Position numbers and translations under genes: made by a program. Below, in pieces: positions 16,785 through 29,799 of a stretch of DNA of 64,000 nt (positions are counted from its first letter, which is position 1; each line of letters opens with the position of its first letter). The DNA comes from Sphingomonas sp. PAMC 26605. Its GTDB lineage: Bacteria > Pseudomonadota > Alphaproteobacteria > Sphingomonadales > Sphingomonadaceae. The stretch spans positions 3,714,924-3,778,923 of the forward strand of contig NZ_JH584241.1 of assembly GCF_000241485.1 (NCBI RefSeq), in the 5' to 3' direction. The notes below the pieces were generated by a model that ran no database searches, was not told where the DNA came from, and was given only the letters and a program-made list of their open reading frames with translations.

Positions 16785-17756
16785 ATGACGTTCGACAGAC
16801 AGTTCGCAAAATTCAAGATCGGCGGCGCGGCGCTAGCCGCGATGCTCGCGCTGGTGGGGCTGCCCGGCGTCGCGCAGGCCGCGAAGTCCGATGGCTGCCC
16901 GGGCGGCGGCTTCACCGTCAGCGGCTTTTCGAACGGCGCGGTGCTCGGCACCAGCGGCCTGAAAACGACGGCACAGGCGTCGCTGATCCAGCCGACGCTA
17001 ACGGTCACCGGCAGATACAACACCTTCGACATCACCAGCGACAGCTTTGCGGTCCGCAATTATGCGTTCACCGGCGTCGCCAACCCCGAGGATCTGACGG
17101 GCGGCCACCGCACGACCGTCTTCCAGGAAAAGACCCCCGATCACCGCGGGCTCGTGCTCAACGGAGCGATGACGGTCGAGATTGACGGCGACAGCCTCGT
17201 CATCACGCGCACCGGCCCCGGCCTCAGCATGCAGATCCAGGCGAAGGATTGCGCGGCCGGCGGTGTGTTCCAGATGGAGGTCGAGCGCGGCGACGGCACC
17301 GCGACGCGGATCACCCATGTCCTGGCGCCGGGCGCGTTCTTCTACGACAACCCCAATTTCCGCGCGCGCCAGGGCGACGTCGTGCCGTTCAAGGACACGA
17401 CGATCGCCGTCACGCCGCGGATCAACATCGGCAACGACGTGTCGGCGAAGTTCATTGCGCGCGACAGCTCGCAGGTGGCGACGCGGGTCGACGATCCGAC
17501 CTGCCCCAACCCGATCCAGACGCGCACCGGTGCGATCAACATCGTCAAGCATTGCGGCCGGGTGTCGAAGTGGGACGTCTCGAGCGGTGGTCGCCTGGGC
17601 TTCGTAACGGGCGAGGACGCGACCGAAGTCGCGCCACCGCCGACCGTATGCACGCACAAATGCCAGGCACAGAACCAGGTGCAGGGCCAGTCGGTCATCC
17701 TCGGCGCGCCGTTCCCGGTGCCGACCGAATCGCGGCTGAAGCCCGACCTGTCCTGA
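16785..17756 (+). CDS. Secreted protein of unknown function, divergent from ECF operon
   Basis: A 323-aa protein from the ATG at 16785 with a classic Sec signal peptide (hydrophobic stretch at about residues 13-30, cleavage after AQA). The mature part is beta-rich and contains about six cysteines (DGCPGG, KDCAAG, PTCPNP, KHCGR, and CTHKC near the C-terminus). This suggests disulphides in the periplasm or outside. No family is recognised. It faces the sigma/anti-sigma/subtilase operon and may be its regulon member and a candidate substrate or partner of the protease (inferred). Confidence 0.75.
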   Translation: MTFDRQFAKFKIGGAALAAMLALVGLPGVAQAAKSDGCPGGGFTVSGFSNGAVLGTSGLKTTAQASLIQPTLTVTGRYNTFDITSDSFAVRNYAFTGVANPEDLTGGHRTTVFQEKTPDHRGLVLNGAMTVEIDGDSLVITRTGPGLSMQIQAKDCAAGGVFQMEVERGDGTATRITHVLAPGAFFYDNPNFRARQGDVVPFKDTTIAVTPRINIGNDVSAKFIARDSSQVATRVDDPTCPNPIQTRTGAINIVKHCGRVSKWDVSSGGRLGFVTGEDATEVAPPPTVCTHKCQAQNQVQGQSVILGAPFPVPTESRLKPDLS

Positions 17757-17815
17757 TCTAGCCTTCACGGGCGGGTGTCGAACGCCGGTTGCCTCGACGC
17801 CCGCCCCCTTTGTCG

Positions 17816-18100
17816 ATGAGACTGATGATGCGAGTTTTTCTTTATCCAACCGCGATGCTTGCGCTCGCGCTCGCCGCATGCGGCGCGCAGCCGCCGGCAA
17901 AGGCCAACACCGACATCGTCGTCGTGCGAGGATCGCCTGCCGCGCTCGACGCCGCCGTCTTCGCGAAGCAGCCGAATGCGGCTGTCGCAGCGACACCGGC
18001 TATCGCACCCGGCACACCCCAGCCGCGGCAACTCACCGTGGCGGAGTCAGCGCGGATCCACACCAGCGAGATGTGGTCGGAACCTCTCCCCGCCAACTGA
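17816..18100 (+). CDS. Small putative lipoprotein
   Basis: A 94-aa protein from the ATG at 17816. The N-terminal signal ends in a lipobox LALAAC at about residues 16-21. The mature part is short, with Ala/Pro-rich linkers (residues 45-75) and an acidic, polar tail. No family is recognised. It lies 59 bases downstream of the 323-aa secreted protein in the same direction and may share its promoter. Confidence 0.65.
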   Translation: MRLMMRVFLYPTAMLALALAACGAQPPAKANTDIVVVRGSPAALDAAVFAKQPNAAVAATPAIAPGTPQPRQLTVAESARIHTSEMWSEPLPAN

Positions 18101-18654
18101 GCACGAACCGAACAGGACGACAGCTCGAGCCGGTCGGATGTCGTCCAAGGATCGCGTACAGACGATAGCGACGTGCGGCCCGTCGCCACCGGTCGCAGGC
18201 TGCAGAGCCCCAATCGCAGACGCTCGCCGTCTATCGACGGATTCCCGGGAAGAGACGCCCAATCCGTTTCCAATACGGCGTGCCGATTTCCGACTGTGCG
18301 GACCGAACGGCAGATCGCCGTCTGCCTGCCCCCCCCCGCATAGCCGATACGACTAAGCGCTGCGGGCTAAGAGGCTCGCCCTTCCAGTTCAGCGGCGCGT
18401 GCCCATTTCGGAAACACGTCTGTGCTCCGTTCGCGTCTTGCCGAACCACGCGTCCCTGGTTGAGATCGCGCGTCGTTTTGCGGGGGTGGCGCTGCACCGC
18501 CCGACGCTCGACCGGAGGATGACCGTACCAATCCGGCAAAGCCGACGCCTTGCCGGTGCGCTTCAAGATGGACCCTTCCGCGCCCATTGGATTTGGCGAC
18601 AAATTTCTTGATAAGGTCGATATAGGCCAGGATCGATCGTCCAACGCAGATAAT
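18101..18654. other. Gene-free stretch upstream of the TonB receptor
   Basis: About 550 bases with no credible gene. Frames that cross it lack coding bias and continue antisense into the receptor gene. The 3' end of the stretch becomes A/T-richer (18600-18660) and leads into the TTGTAGTACAA operator, so it serves as the receptor promoter region. No repeat or RNA gene was recognised. Confidence 0.5.
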
Positions 18655-18665
18655 TTGTAGTACAA
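18655..18665. promoter_or_regulatory. TTGTAGTACAA operator (GntR/FadR type), TonB receptor promoter
   Basis: Perfect palindrome TTGTA-G-TACAA, 75 bases before the receptor ATG at 18741. The identical 11-mer occurs at 24692 before the transporter operon, and a variant TTGTAGCATAA at 25530 before the GH2 gene. The N-TGTA/TACA-N form fits FadR-subfamily GntR operators; the regulator at 24717 is the obvious candidate. Confidence 0.72.
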
Positions 18666-18740
18666 GCCTTGCGCCATTCGTGGGCGACTGATACGCCATC
18701 CCTCAATCGGGCAAAGCTCGACATTCACGAGGGGAAGACC

Positions 18741-21032
18741 ATGAGCTTGTTCACGACGACCGCACTGGGACGCATCCTGGCATGCAGCTTGGCGGTCACC
18801 GCCAGCAGCGCGGCCTTCGCGCAGGCGGCACCGACCCAGCCTAACGATCCCGCCCCGACCACCACAGCGCTTGCCGAGCAAGGCACCCCGCCCGAAACCG
18901 CCGGCACCGATATCATCGTCACCGCGCAGAAGCGCGCCGAGCGCGTCCAGGACGTGCCGCTCGCGGTGCAGGTGCTGACGGGCGACGCGCTCCAGGCGCA
19001 GGGCGTGCGGCAATTCTCCGATCTCACCAAGGCGGCGCCGTCGCTGATCATCCGCCCGGCCGAACAGCCCGTCAACGCCTCGGTCTCGATCCGCGGCATC
19101 GGCACCTTCGCCTTCTCGCCGAGCGTCGAGCCGAGCGTCGCGGTGCAGATCGACGATGTGCCGGTGCAGTTCCTCGCGCGCGCCTTTGCCGATCTGTCGG
19201 ACATCGAGCGGATCGAAGTGCTGCGCGGCCCGCAGAGCACGCTCTACGGCCGCTCGGCCTCGGCCGGCCTGCTCAACATCGTCACGCAGGGCCCGAGCGC
19301 GCACCTCACCGGCCGCGTCGGCGGGCTAGTCACCACCGACCGCGAATATAGCGGCAATGCCGCGCTGTCGGGGCCGCTGACCGACACGCTCGGCTTCCGC
19401 GCGAGCGTCAATTACGACAATTTCGCCGGCAACGTGCACAATCTGTTCAATGGCGACACGGTCAACGGCTTCCGCACGCTGTCGACGCGCGGCAAGCTGG
19501 TGTGGAACCCGACCCCGACGCTCAACATCACCGGGCAGATCGGCTATATCGATGGCCATACCACGATCGGCCGGCCGTTCGTCCATGTCTCGCCCAACGC
19601 CCGCCTGCGCGGCGTCGCGGCTTACACCCCGGCGGTGTTCGCGCCGGGGGTGACGTTCGACAACGACAACACCAATGTCGTCAACAACGTCGACTCGGGC
19701 ACCGATTACACCGATTTCTCGCAGTCGATCCGCGCCGCGCTCGACCTGGGCTTCGCCTCGCTCGTCTCGATCACCGCCTGGGATCACTTCAAGCAGTTCG
19801 ACATTCTCGACCAGGATGAATCGGCGATCGCGGCGCTCGACAATCGCCAGTTCGGCACGTTCAACACGCATGCCTTCTCGCAGGAGCTGCGGCTGGTTTC
19901 GTCGGGCAAGACGCGGCTGCGCTACACGCTCGGCCTGTTCTATTCGAACCTCAATTTGACGCGCGATTTCACGCGCGGGCCGTTCTTCTCGATCGCGCGC
20001 TGGTATGCGACCAACGGCAACAAGCAATATGCCGCCTTCGGTCAGGCCGAATATGAGATCATCGACGGCACCTCGCTGATCGGCGGGATCCGCGCAGGGC
20101 ACGGCAAGATCGACTACACCTTCCTCGATTACGCGGCGAACAACGCGAAGTTCGCGGGCAACAATTCGGAGGATTACCAGACCTACAAGGCGGGCATTCA
20201 GCAGCACGTCGCCAAGGACGTGATGGCATTCGCAACCTTCGCGACCGGGCACAAGGGCCAGGCCTATGACATCGGCACCGGCTTCAACCTGTTGCGGCAA
20301 CAGACCGGGCCGGTCCGCCCGGAAACGTCGAAGGACTGGCAGCTCGGCGTCAAATCGCAATTCCTCGATCGCAAGGTGACGCTGAACGTCACGCTGTTCA
20401 CCACCACCTTCGACAATTTCCAGGCGCAGGGGATCGAAACGCTGCCCGACGGCACGATCAACTTCCGCCTCGCCAATGTCGGCAAGCTGCGGACGCGCGG
20501 TGTCGAGCTCGAGGGCGGCGTGCGTTTCAACCGCAGCTTCAACCTGGGCGGCGGCGTGACCTATGACGATGCGCGGATCCTCTCCTTCCCGCTCGCGCAA
20601 TGCTATCCGCTGCAGACCGCTGCGCAGGGCTGCACGGGCACGCCGGCACGCCAGAACCTCGCTGGCTTCCGCCCGGCGCAGGCGCCCGAATGGAAGCTGT
20701 CGGTGACCGCCGATTATACCCCGCGGCTGACCGACACGCTCGATGGCGTAGCGCAGGCGGCGTACAACTATCAGAGCAGCTTCAATTTCGGGATCAACGG
20801 CGACCCTGAGACGCTGCAAAAAGCCTACGGGATTCTCAATCTGTCGCTCGGCGTGCGGAGCGCGGACCGTAAATGGGAGCTGATCGGCTTCGTCAACAAC
20901 GTGTTCGACAAGCAATATTTCTTCAACGCCAACAATTCGGCAGGGAACCAGGGCAATGCGTTTGCGACGCAGAGCAATCTGCCGCGCGACTTCCGGCGCT
21001 ATGCCGGGGTGCGGGCGAGCCACACCTTCTGA
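18741..21032 (+). CDS. TonB-dependent outer-membrane receptor, sugar-acid locus
   Basis: A 763-aa receptor from the ATG at 18741, preceded by AGGGGAAG. The signal peptide ends near AFAQA (about residue 31). A TonB-box-like segment TDIIVTAQKR is followed by the plug (VQDVPLAVQVLTGDAL, ERIEVLRGPQSTLYGRSA). A 22-strand barrel follows, ending in an aromatic residue (RASHTF). The form is that of sphingomonad receptors for plant-derived molecules. Its position in a KduI/GH105/GH2 locus and the shared operator suggest uptake of oligosaccharides derived from acidic polysaccharide. No SusD partner is present, as usual in proteobacteria. Confidence 0.93.
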   Translation: MSLFTTTALGRILACSLAVTASSAAFAQAAPTQPNDPAPTTTALAEQGTPPETAGTDIIVTAQKRAERVQDVPLAVQVLTGDALQAQGVRQFSDLTKAAPSLIIRPAEQPVNASVSIRGIGTFAFSPSVEPSVAVQIDDVPVQFLARAFADLSDIERIEVLRGPQSTLYGRSASAGLLNIVTQGPSAHLTGRVGGLVTTDREYSGNAALSGPLTDTLGFRASVNYDNFAGNVHNLFNGDTVNGFRTLSTRGKLVWNPTPTLNITGQIGYIDGHTTIGRPFVHVSPNARLRGVAAYTPAVFAPGVTFDNDNTNVVNNVDSGTDYTDFSQSIRAALDLGFASLVSITAWDHFKQFDILDQDESAIAALDNRQFGTFNTHAFSQELRLVSSGKTRLRYTLGLFYSNLNLTRDFTRGPFFSIARWYATNGNKQYAAFGQAEYEIIDGTSLIGGIRAGHGKIDYTFLDYAANNAKFAGNNSEDYQTYKAGIQQHVAKDVMAFATFATGHKGQAYDIGTGFNLLRQQTGPVRPETSKDWQLGVKSQFLDRKVTLNVTLFTTTFDNFQAQGIETLPDGTINFRLANVGKLRTRGVELEGGVRFNRSFNLGGGVTYDDARILSFPLAQCYPLQTAAQGCTGTPARQNLAGFRPAQAPEWKLSVTADYTPRLTDTLDGVAQAAYNYQSSFNFGINGDPETLQKAYGILNLSLGVRSADRKWELIGFVNNVFDKQYFFNANNSAGNQGNAFATQSNLPRDFRRYAGVRASHTF

Positions 21033-21048
21033 GGCTCGGCGAAGAACG

Positions 21049-21084
21049 AAAGGCCGGGCGCTCCACCAAGCGCCTGGCCTTTTG
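21049..21084 (+). terminator. Intrinsic terminator of the TonB receptor gene
   Basis: A stem made by AAGGCC-GGGCGCT and AGCGCC-T-GGCCTT with a loop CCACCA is followed by a short T-run (TTTTG), 18 bases after the receptor stop. Confidence 0.72.
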
Positions 21085-21104
21085 CTGTGAGGGGCGCCCC
21101 ACTC

Positions 21105-21198
21105 GTCACCCCGGCCCTGTGCCGGGGTCCACCGGGACGCGCGTCCTGCCGCTGAAGCGTTCGTGGAACGGTGGGCCCCGGCACAAGGCCGGGGTGAC
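21105..21198. repeat. 94-bp palindromic repeat, copy 1
   Basis: The element starts GTCACCCCGGCC and ends GGCCGGGGTGAC, with outer arms of about 25 bases that can pair across a variable centre. A second copy of exactly the same length lies at 62474-62567. Both sit between convergent genes. It behaves like an interspersed REP/BIME-type element of sphingomonads. Confidence 0.8.
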
Positions 21199-21239
21199 GG
21201 TGGGGGGATGAGACCTCGGTCAGCCCAACGCCAGACCGC

Positions 21240-22073
21240 TCACCTCAGCTGGCAGATATCCAGCACGTTCATGTCGTTATAATCGAGATTCTCGCCCGCC
21301 ATCGCCCAGATGAACCCATAGGCGCGCGTCCCCGCCCCCATGTGCACCGACCAGGGTGGCGAGATCACCGCTTCCTCGTTCGCCAGCACGATGTGCCGCA
21401 GCGCATCCTCCTGCCCCATATAGTGGAACACGCGGTCGTCGGGGCCGAGGTCGAAATACAGATAGATTTCCGAGCGCCGTTCATGGATGTGCGGCGGCAT
21501 CGTGTTCCACACGCTGCCCGGCTTGAGCAGCGTCATGCCGAGGCACAGCGATGCGCTCCCGCAAGTATGCGGCAGCAGCAGCTGATAGATCGTCCGGTCG
21601 TTCGATTCCGCGAGGCTGCCGCGCTCGAGCGGGGTGACGTCGGCCATCGCCAACTTGCGCAACGGGAAGGCGCGGTGCGCGGGGACGCTCAGCAGATAAT
21701 AGCGCGCTTCCGCACCCGCGAAGGTCACATCGGCCGACCCCATCGGGACGTACAGCGCCTCGCACCGCTCGAGCGCGAACGCCTGTCCGTCGACGGTCAC
21801 AACGCCCGGCCCGCCGATATTGATGATCCCAAGCTCACGCCGCTCGAGCAGCGGATGGCCCGCCGCGCTTACAGGCTCGGTCTGGTGAGGCAGAACGAGC
21901 GTACCGCCCGCGGGCACCGCGCCGCCGATGATGAAGCGTTCGCCGTGCGAATAGGTCAGCACGATCTCGCCGCTGCGGAACAGCCCGCCGACACGATAGC
22001 GGTCGCGCAAATCCTCGTTCGATGCGCACGCCATCATGTCGGGGTGCGTCGCGTAATAGGTCTTTTCGAACAC
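21240..22073 (-). CDS. kduI: 5-dehydro-4-deoxy-D-glucuronate isomerase (KduI)
   Basis: A 277-aa cupin-fold isomerase from a GTG at 22073 with GGAG seven bases upstream; this gives the normal family length. It isomerises 5-keto-4-deoxyuronate (from unsaturated uronic acids) to 3-deoxy-D-glycero-2,5-hexodiulosonate, en route to KDG. The zinc ligands are in place: His195, His197, Glu202 and His244 ([12 protein letters not shown] and WSVHMGAG). It is the last gene of the MFS-GH105-kduI operon. KduD and KdgK are not in the window, so the pathway must be completed elsewhere. Confidence 0.94.
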   Translation of the reverse strand: MFEKTYYATHPDMMACASNEDLRDRYRVGGLFRSGEIVLTYSHGERFIIGGAVPAGGTLVLPHQTEPVSAAGHPLLERRELGIINIGGPGVVTVDGQAFALERCEALYVPMGSADVTFAGAEARYYLLSVPAHRAFPLRKLAMADVTPLERGSLAESNDRTIYQLLLPHTCGSASLCLGMTLLKPGSVWNTMPPHIHERRSEIYLYFDLGPDDRVFHYMGQEDALRHIVLANEEAVISPPWSVHMGAGTRAYGFIWAMAGENLDYNDMNVLDICQLR

Positions 22074-22092
22074 AGGAATACTCCGGGGAAGG

Positions 22093-23265
22093 TCAGCGCT
22101 TGGACGGCGCGCGGTCGAGCTCGGCGACGGCGGTCGCCGCGAGCAGGAAAGCGCCGACGCCGTAGAATTGCGTGTCGCTGGCGGCGACGCGTTCGGGCTG
22201 GTCGCTGACCTGCTGGACCCAGCCGAGGCGACCATCGGGCTGCAGGCTGCGCACCAGCGCGTCCCAGCCCTTGCGCACCACCGGCGTATAGGCCGTGCGG
22301 TCGAGCAAGCCCGCCTTGACACCCCATGCCATGCCATAGGTATAGAAGCCGGTGCCGCTCGATTCCGGCGGCGAGTCCTCGGGGGCGAGCAGCGACGGCG
22401 CCCAATAGCCGTCGGGCTTTTGCAGGCCTTTGAGCGTCCCCGCCATTTCGACGAACAGCTTTTCCATCCGCCCGCGATCGGGATCGCCCTTGGGCAGCAG
22501 CGGGATGATCCGCGCCATCGCCGCGAACACCCAGCCATTGCCGCGGCTCCAGAACTGCTTGCGTTGCGCCGCATCGCGGCGTTCGAAGAAGCGGCTGTCG
22601 CGGTAGAAGAGGTGCGCGGCGGGATCGAACAGGAAGTCGGTCGTCGCCCAGAATTCGCGCAAGGCATAGTCGCGGTAGCGGCGGTCGCCGGTCTGGCGCG
22701 ACAGCTCGATCATCGCGGGCGGCGCCATGAACAGCGCATCGCACCAGCAATAGCGCGTCAGGCATTCGGTGCCGTCATAGCCCGACGGCGGCTGATAGAA
22801 GGCAAGCCCGACGCGCGGCGGGTTGGCGACGATATAGTCGAAGCGCGCGCGCGTCGGCGCGATCGCTGCGGCTCCTGCGCCATGTTTCGCCGCCCACAGA
22901 TAGGATTGGGTGATGACCAGATCGTCGGCATGATACGGCCGCTTCGCCGGGGTCCAGTCGTTGGCACGCCCCATCGCGACGACCGCCTGGCCGATCCCGG
23001 GCGGCGCCCCGGCATCGGCGAGCGCGGTCATCCCGACCCAGAACACCGCTTGCTCCCACGCGCGCGGATTGCGCGTCTCGGTGGTGATCCGCGAGACATG
23101 GCCGGTGTCGGTCATATGCGCGAGCTGCCACCGGGCAAGCTTGGTGGCGAGCGCGATGGCGTCGCGCGCCTGGGGTGCGGCAGCCTCCTGCGGCGCAGGC
23201 GCGGCGAGCAGCGGTGCCGACAGCAGCGCGGTGCTGGCGAGCAGGACGAGCGAGCGAGCGATCAT
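22093..23265 (-). CDS. GH105 unsaturated rhamnogalacturonyl/glucuronyl hydrolase
   Basis: A 390-aa enzyme with a Sec signal peptide ([20 protein letters not shown]), so periplasmic. It has the (alpha/alpha)6-barrel features of the GH88/GH105 families: [25 protein letters not shown] with the catalytic Asp, and WSRGNGWVF. These enzymes hydrate the 4,5-double bond at the non-reducing end of lyase products, releasing the 4-deoxy-keto sugar that KduI uses next. The ATG overlaps the MFS stop by four bases, and kduI starts 20 bases after it. Choice of GH105 over GH88 is based on the YteR/YesR-like motifs. Confidence 0.88.
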   Translation of the reverse strand: MIARSLVLLASTALLSAPLLAAPAPQEAAAPQARDAIALATKLARWQLAHMTDTGHVSRITTETRNPRAWEQAVFWVGMTALADAGAPPGIGQAVVAMGRANDWTPAKRPYHADDLVITQSYLWAAKHGAGAAAIAPTRARFDYIVANPPRVGLAFYQPPSGYDGTECLTRYCWCDALFMAPPAMIELSRQTGDRRYRDYALREFWATTDFLFDPAAHLFYRDSRFFERRDAAQRKQFWSRGNGWVFAAMARIIPLLPKGDPDRGRMEKLFVEMAGTLKGLQKPDGYWAPSLLAPEDSPPESSGTGFYTYGMAWGVKAGLLDRTAYTPVVRKGWDALVRSLQPDGRLGWVQQVSDQPERVAASDTQFYGVGAFLLAATAVAELDRAPSKR

Positions 23266-24602
23266 GACGAACCTTCCGGAAGCGGCGTGCCGGCCGGATC
23301 GATAGTGACCCTTGCCAGCTTGGGACTGAACAGCTGGAGCGCGATCAGCGCGACGAAATAGGCGCCGCCCGCGACTGCGAAGATCGGCGCATAGCTGCCC
23401 GACAGATCGAGCACATAGCCGACGAACTTGGCGATTAGCATCCCGCCGATCGCGCCCGCCGTCCCGCCGATCCCGACGACCGAGCCGACCGCCGAGCGCG
23501 GGAACAGATCGGAGGGCAAGGTCAGCAGATTGGCGGAGAAGGCCTGATGCCCCGCCGTCGCCAGCCCGATCAGCAGCACCGCGGTCCACAGCGAATCGAT
23601 ATATTGCACCGTCACGATCGGCAGGATGGCGAAGGCGCAGACCAGCATCGTCAGCTTCCGCGCGGCGTTGACGCTGACCCCGGCGCGGATCATTCGCGAC
23701 GAGGCCCAGCCGCCCGCGATGCTCCCCAGATCGGACATCACGTAGATCACGATCAGCGGCGGCCCGAAGCTCTTGAGATCGAGCCCGTAGCGCTTGCCGA
23801 GAAAGTCGGGCAGCCAGAACAGGAACATCCACCAGATCGGATCGGTCAGGAATTTGGGCACTGCATAGGCCCAGGTCGCGCGGATCCCGAACAGCCGCCG
23901 CCACGGCAGCGGCGCGCTCGGCTGCACCGGATCGCTCTGGATCAGCGCGAGTTCGGCCGGGGAGACGCGCGGATGCTCGGTCGGACGGCGATAGATGGCG
24001 AGCCATGCGACGAGCCAGATCACGCTGAACGCGCCGGTCGCGATGAACGCCGCGCGCCAGCCATACGCGAGCGCGATCGCAGGGACGAGCAGCGGCGTCA
24101 CGATCGCGCCGACATTCGCACCGGCATTGAAGATGCCGACCGCGAAGGCGCGCTCACGCTGCGGAAACCATTCGGCGACCGCCTTGAGCCCCGCCGGGAA
24201 ATTGCCAGACTCCCCGAGCCCGAGCGCGAACCGTGCAATGGCGAATTGCGTGACGCCGCCGACGAAGCCGTGCGCGACATGCGCGATCGTCCAGAAGGTG
24301 AAGGCGATCGCATAGCCGACGCGTGCGCCGGCCACGTCGATCATCCGCCCAACCGCCAAGAAACCGATCGCATAGGCCGCCTGGAACCAGAAGACGATGT
24401 CGGCATATTGGCTCTCGCGCCAGCCGAGATCGGCCTGCAGCAAGGGCTTGAGCACGCCGATCATCTGGCGGTCGACATAATTGATCGCGGTGGCGGCAAA
24501 CAGCAGCCCGCAGATCACCCAGCGATACGATCCGGCGCGGCGCGCGGCATCGGTGATCGTCGCGTCGGCGGTGGTCACGGCTGAAAGCGCTTCATGGCGC
24601 AA
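23262..24602 (-). CDS. MFS transporter, ExuT-like hexuronate:H+ symporter family
   Basis: A 446-aa protein with twelve predicted helices. It belongs to the anion:cation symporter branch: NYVDRQMIGVLKPLL in helix 1, the sequence ALGLGESGNFPAGLKA in helix 4, and FPQRERAFAVGIFNAG in the following loop, all typical of ExuT/GudP. It probably brings the uronic acid or deoxy-keto sugar released in the periplasm into the cytoplasm for KduI. It is the first gene of an operon with GH105 and kduI, and the TTGTAGTACAA operator lies 90 bases before its start. Confidence 0.92.
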   Translation of the reverse strand: MRHEALSAVTTADATITDAARRAGSYRWVICGLLFAATAINYVDRQMIGVLKPLLQADLGWRESQYADIVFWFQAAYAIGFLAVGRMIDVAGARVGYAIAFTFWTIAHVAHGFVGGVTQFAIARFALGLGESGNFPAGLKAVAEWFPQRERAFAVGIFNAGANVGAIVTPLLVPAIALAYGWRAAFIATGAFSVIWLVAWLAIYRRPTEHPRVSPAELALIQSDPVQPSAPLPWRRLFGIRATWAYAVPKFLTDPIWWMFLFWLPDFLGKRYGLDLKSFGPPLIVIYVMSDLGSIAGGWASSRMIRAGVSVNAARKLTMLVCAFAILPIVTVQYIDSLWTAVLLIGLATAGHQAFSANLLTLPSDLFPRSAVGSVVGIGGTAGAIGGMLIAKFVGYVLDLSGSYAPIFAVAGGAYFVALIALQLFSPKLARVTIDPAGTPLPEGSS

Positions 24603-24691
24603 GATGGTCGATGGCCCGATCGGTATAGTCTACGCATTCCGGCCACTCACCTTCCCGACTGCCCCGTGATCTGACGCCGGGATCGCGTCAC

Positions 24692-24702
24692 TTGTAGTAC
24701 AA
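24692..24702. promoter_or_regulatory. TTGTAGTACAA operator, transporter operon promoter
   Basis: Perfect 11-bp palindrome between the end of the GntR gene and the MFS start (minus strand), identical to the site at 18655. It shows that the MFS-GH105-kduI operon has its own regulated promoter rather than only reading through from the regulator gene. Confidence 0.75.
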
Positions 24703-24716
24703 CTAAAAAGCAGTCG

Positions 24717-25463
24717 TCAATCGTCCGTGCCGCTATCCTCCACCTTCGGTCGCAGGCTGGTCGTCTCGCTCAATTGCGAGTGGCGGCTGAGGCTTTCCTG
24801 CATGTGATGCCGCGCTGCTTCGCGTGCGCGCGTCGAGTCCATCCGCACGATCGCATCGAGGATCGCCTCATGCTCGCCCTGCACCTTGGCGGCATAGGCA
24901 CGGTGTGCTTCCTCCGACTGATCGCGCAGATAGAGGTTGCGCGGCGGCACGAGGCGCAGGCCGAGAAATTCGATCAGACGCTCGTAATAATGGTTCTGCG
25001 TCGCGCGCGCGATCGCGAGGTGGAAACCGCTGTCGGCGCGGGCGGCGGCCTCGGGATCGTCGATCACCGCCTCCATCTGCGCAAGCGCATCACGGATCGC
25101 GCCGATGTCGGCGGTGGTGCGCCGCGCCGCGGCGAGTGCCGCCATCTCGGTCTCGAGCGCGAGCCGCATCTCGAGCAATTTGATGACGTCGGTGAGCTCG
25201 CTCATCTCGTCGCGCGTCACCTGGAAGGCGCGGTATTGCGCGGTTTCGGCGACGAACACGCCCGACCCCTGGCGCGAGGTCGTCAGGCCCTGCGCCGACA
25301 GCCGCGCGACGGCTTCGCGCACCACGGTGCGGCTGACATTCTCCGCCGCCGAGATCTCGAGCTGCGTCGGGAAACGTGACCCCGGTGGCATCGCGCCGCT
25401 GCGGATGCGTTCCTCGAGCTTGGCGAACAGCCCATCGGTCAGCGAGGCTGAATTTCGTGCCAC
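24717..25463 (-). CDS. GntR/FadR-subfamily transcriptional regulator (FCD domain)
   Basis: A 248-aa regulator. The GTG at 25463 is chosen for its strong GAAGGAGA site seven bases upstream; the frame stays open for 29 further codons. N-terminal winged helix: GSRFPTQLEISAAENVSRTV, VREAVARLSAQGL and the wing RQGSGVFV. The C-terminal all-helical FCD domain has the metal-ligand pattern with Asp and His (DSGFHLAIARAT, then GEHEAIL and ARHHM). FCD regulators of this kind sense sugar acids. It is flanked by matching operators and divides the two arms of the locus, so it is the likely local repressor. Confidence 0.92.
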   Translation of the reverse strand: MARNSASLTDGLFAKLEERIRSGAMPPGSRFPTQLEISAAENVSRTVVREAVARLSAQGLTTSRQGSGVFVAETAQYRAFQVTRDEMSELTDVIKLLEMRLALETEMAALAAARRTTADIGAIRDALAQMEAVIDDPEAAARADSGFHLAIARATQNHYYERLIEFLGLRLVPPRNLYLRDQSEEAHRAYAAKVQGEHEAILDAIVRMDSTRAREAARHHMQESLSRHSQLSETTSLRPKVEDSGTDD

Positions 25464-25529
25464 CGGCGTCTCCTTCGCAACGGCACCGATAAAGCGCGGC
25501 GCTCGCTGCTTGTCATACGAATTTTGCAG

Positions 25530-25540
25530 TTGTAGCATAA
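25530..25540. promoter_or_regulatory. TTGTAGCATAA, variant operator between GntR and GH2 genes
   Basis: Nine of eleven bases match the perfect TTGTAGTACAA sites. It lies 67 bases before the regulator start (minus) and 52 before the GH2 start (plus). A weaker site in the regulator's own promoter would allow autoregulation and control of the GH2-DUF4861-DUF2264 operon. Confidence 0.6.

Positions 25541-29795
<4,255 letters not shown>

Positions 29796-29799
<4 letters not shown>

Noticed and set aside
19326..21023. Long minus-strand frame opposite the TonB receptor
   Set aside because: Antisense shadow; the receptor on the other strand has a complete signal, plug and barrel.
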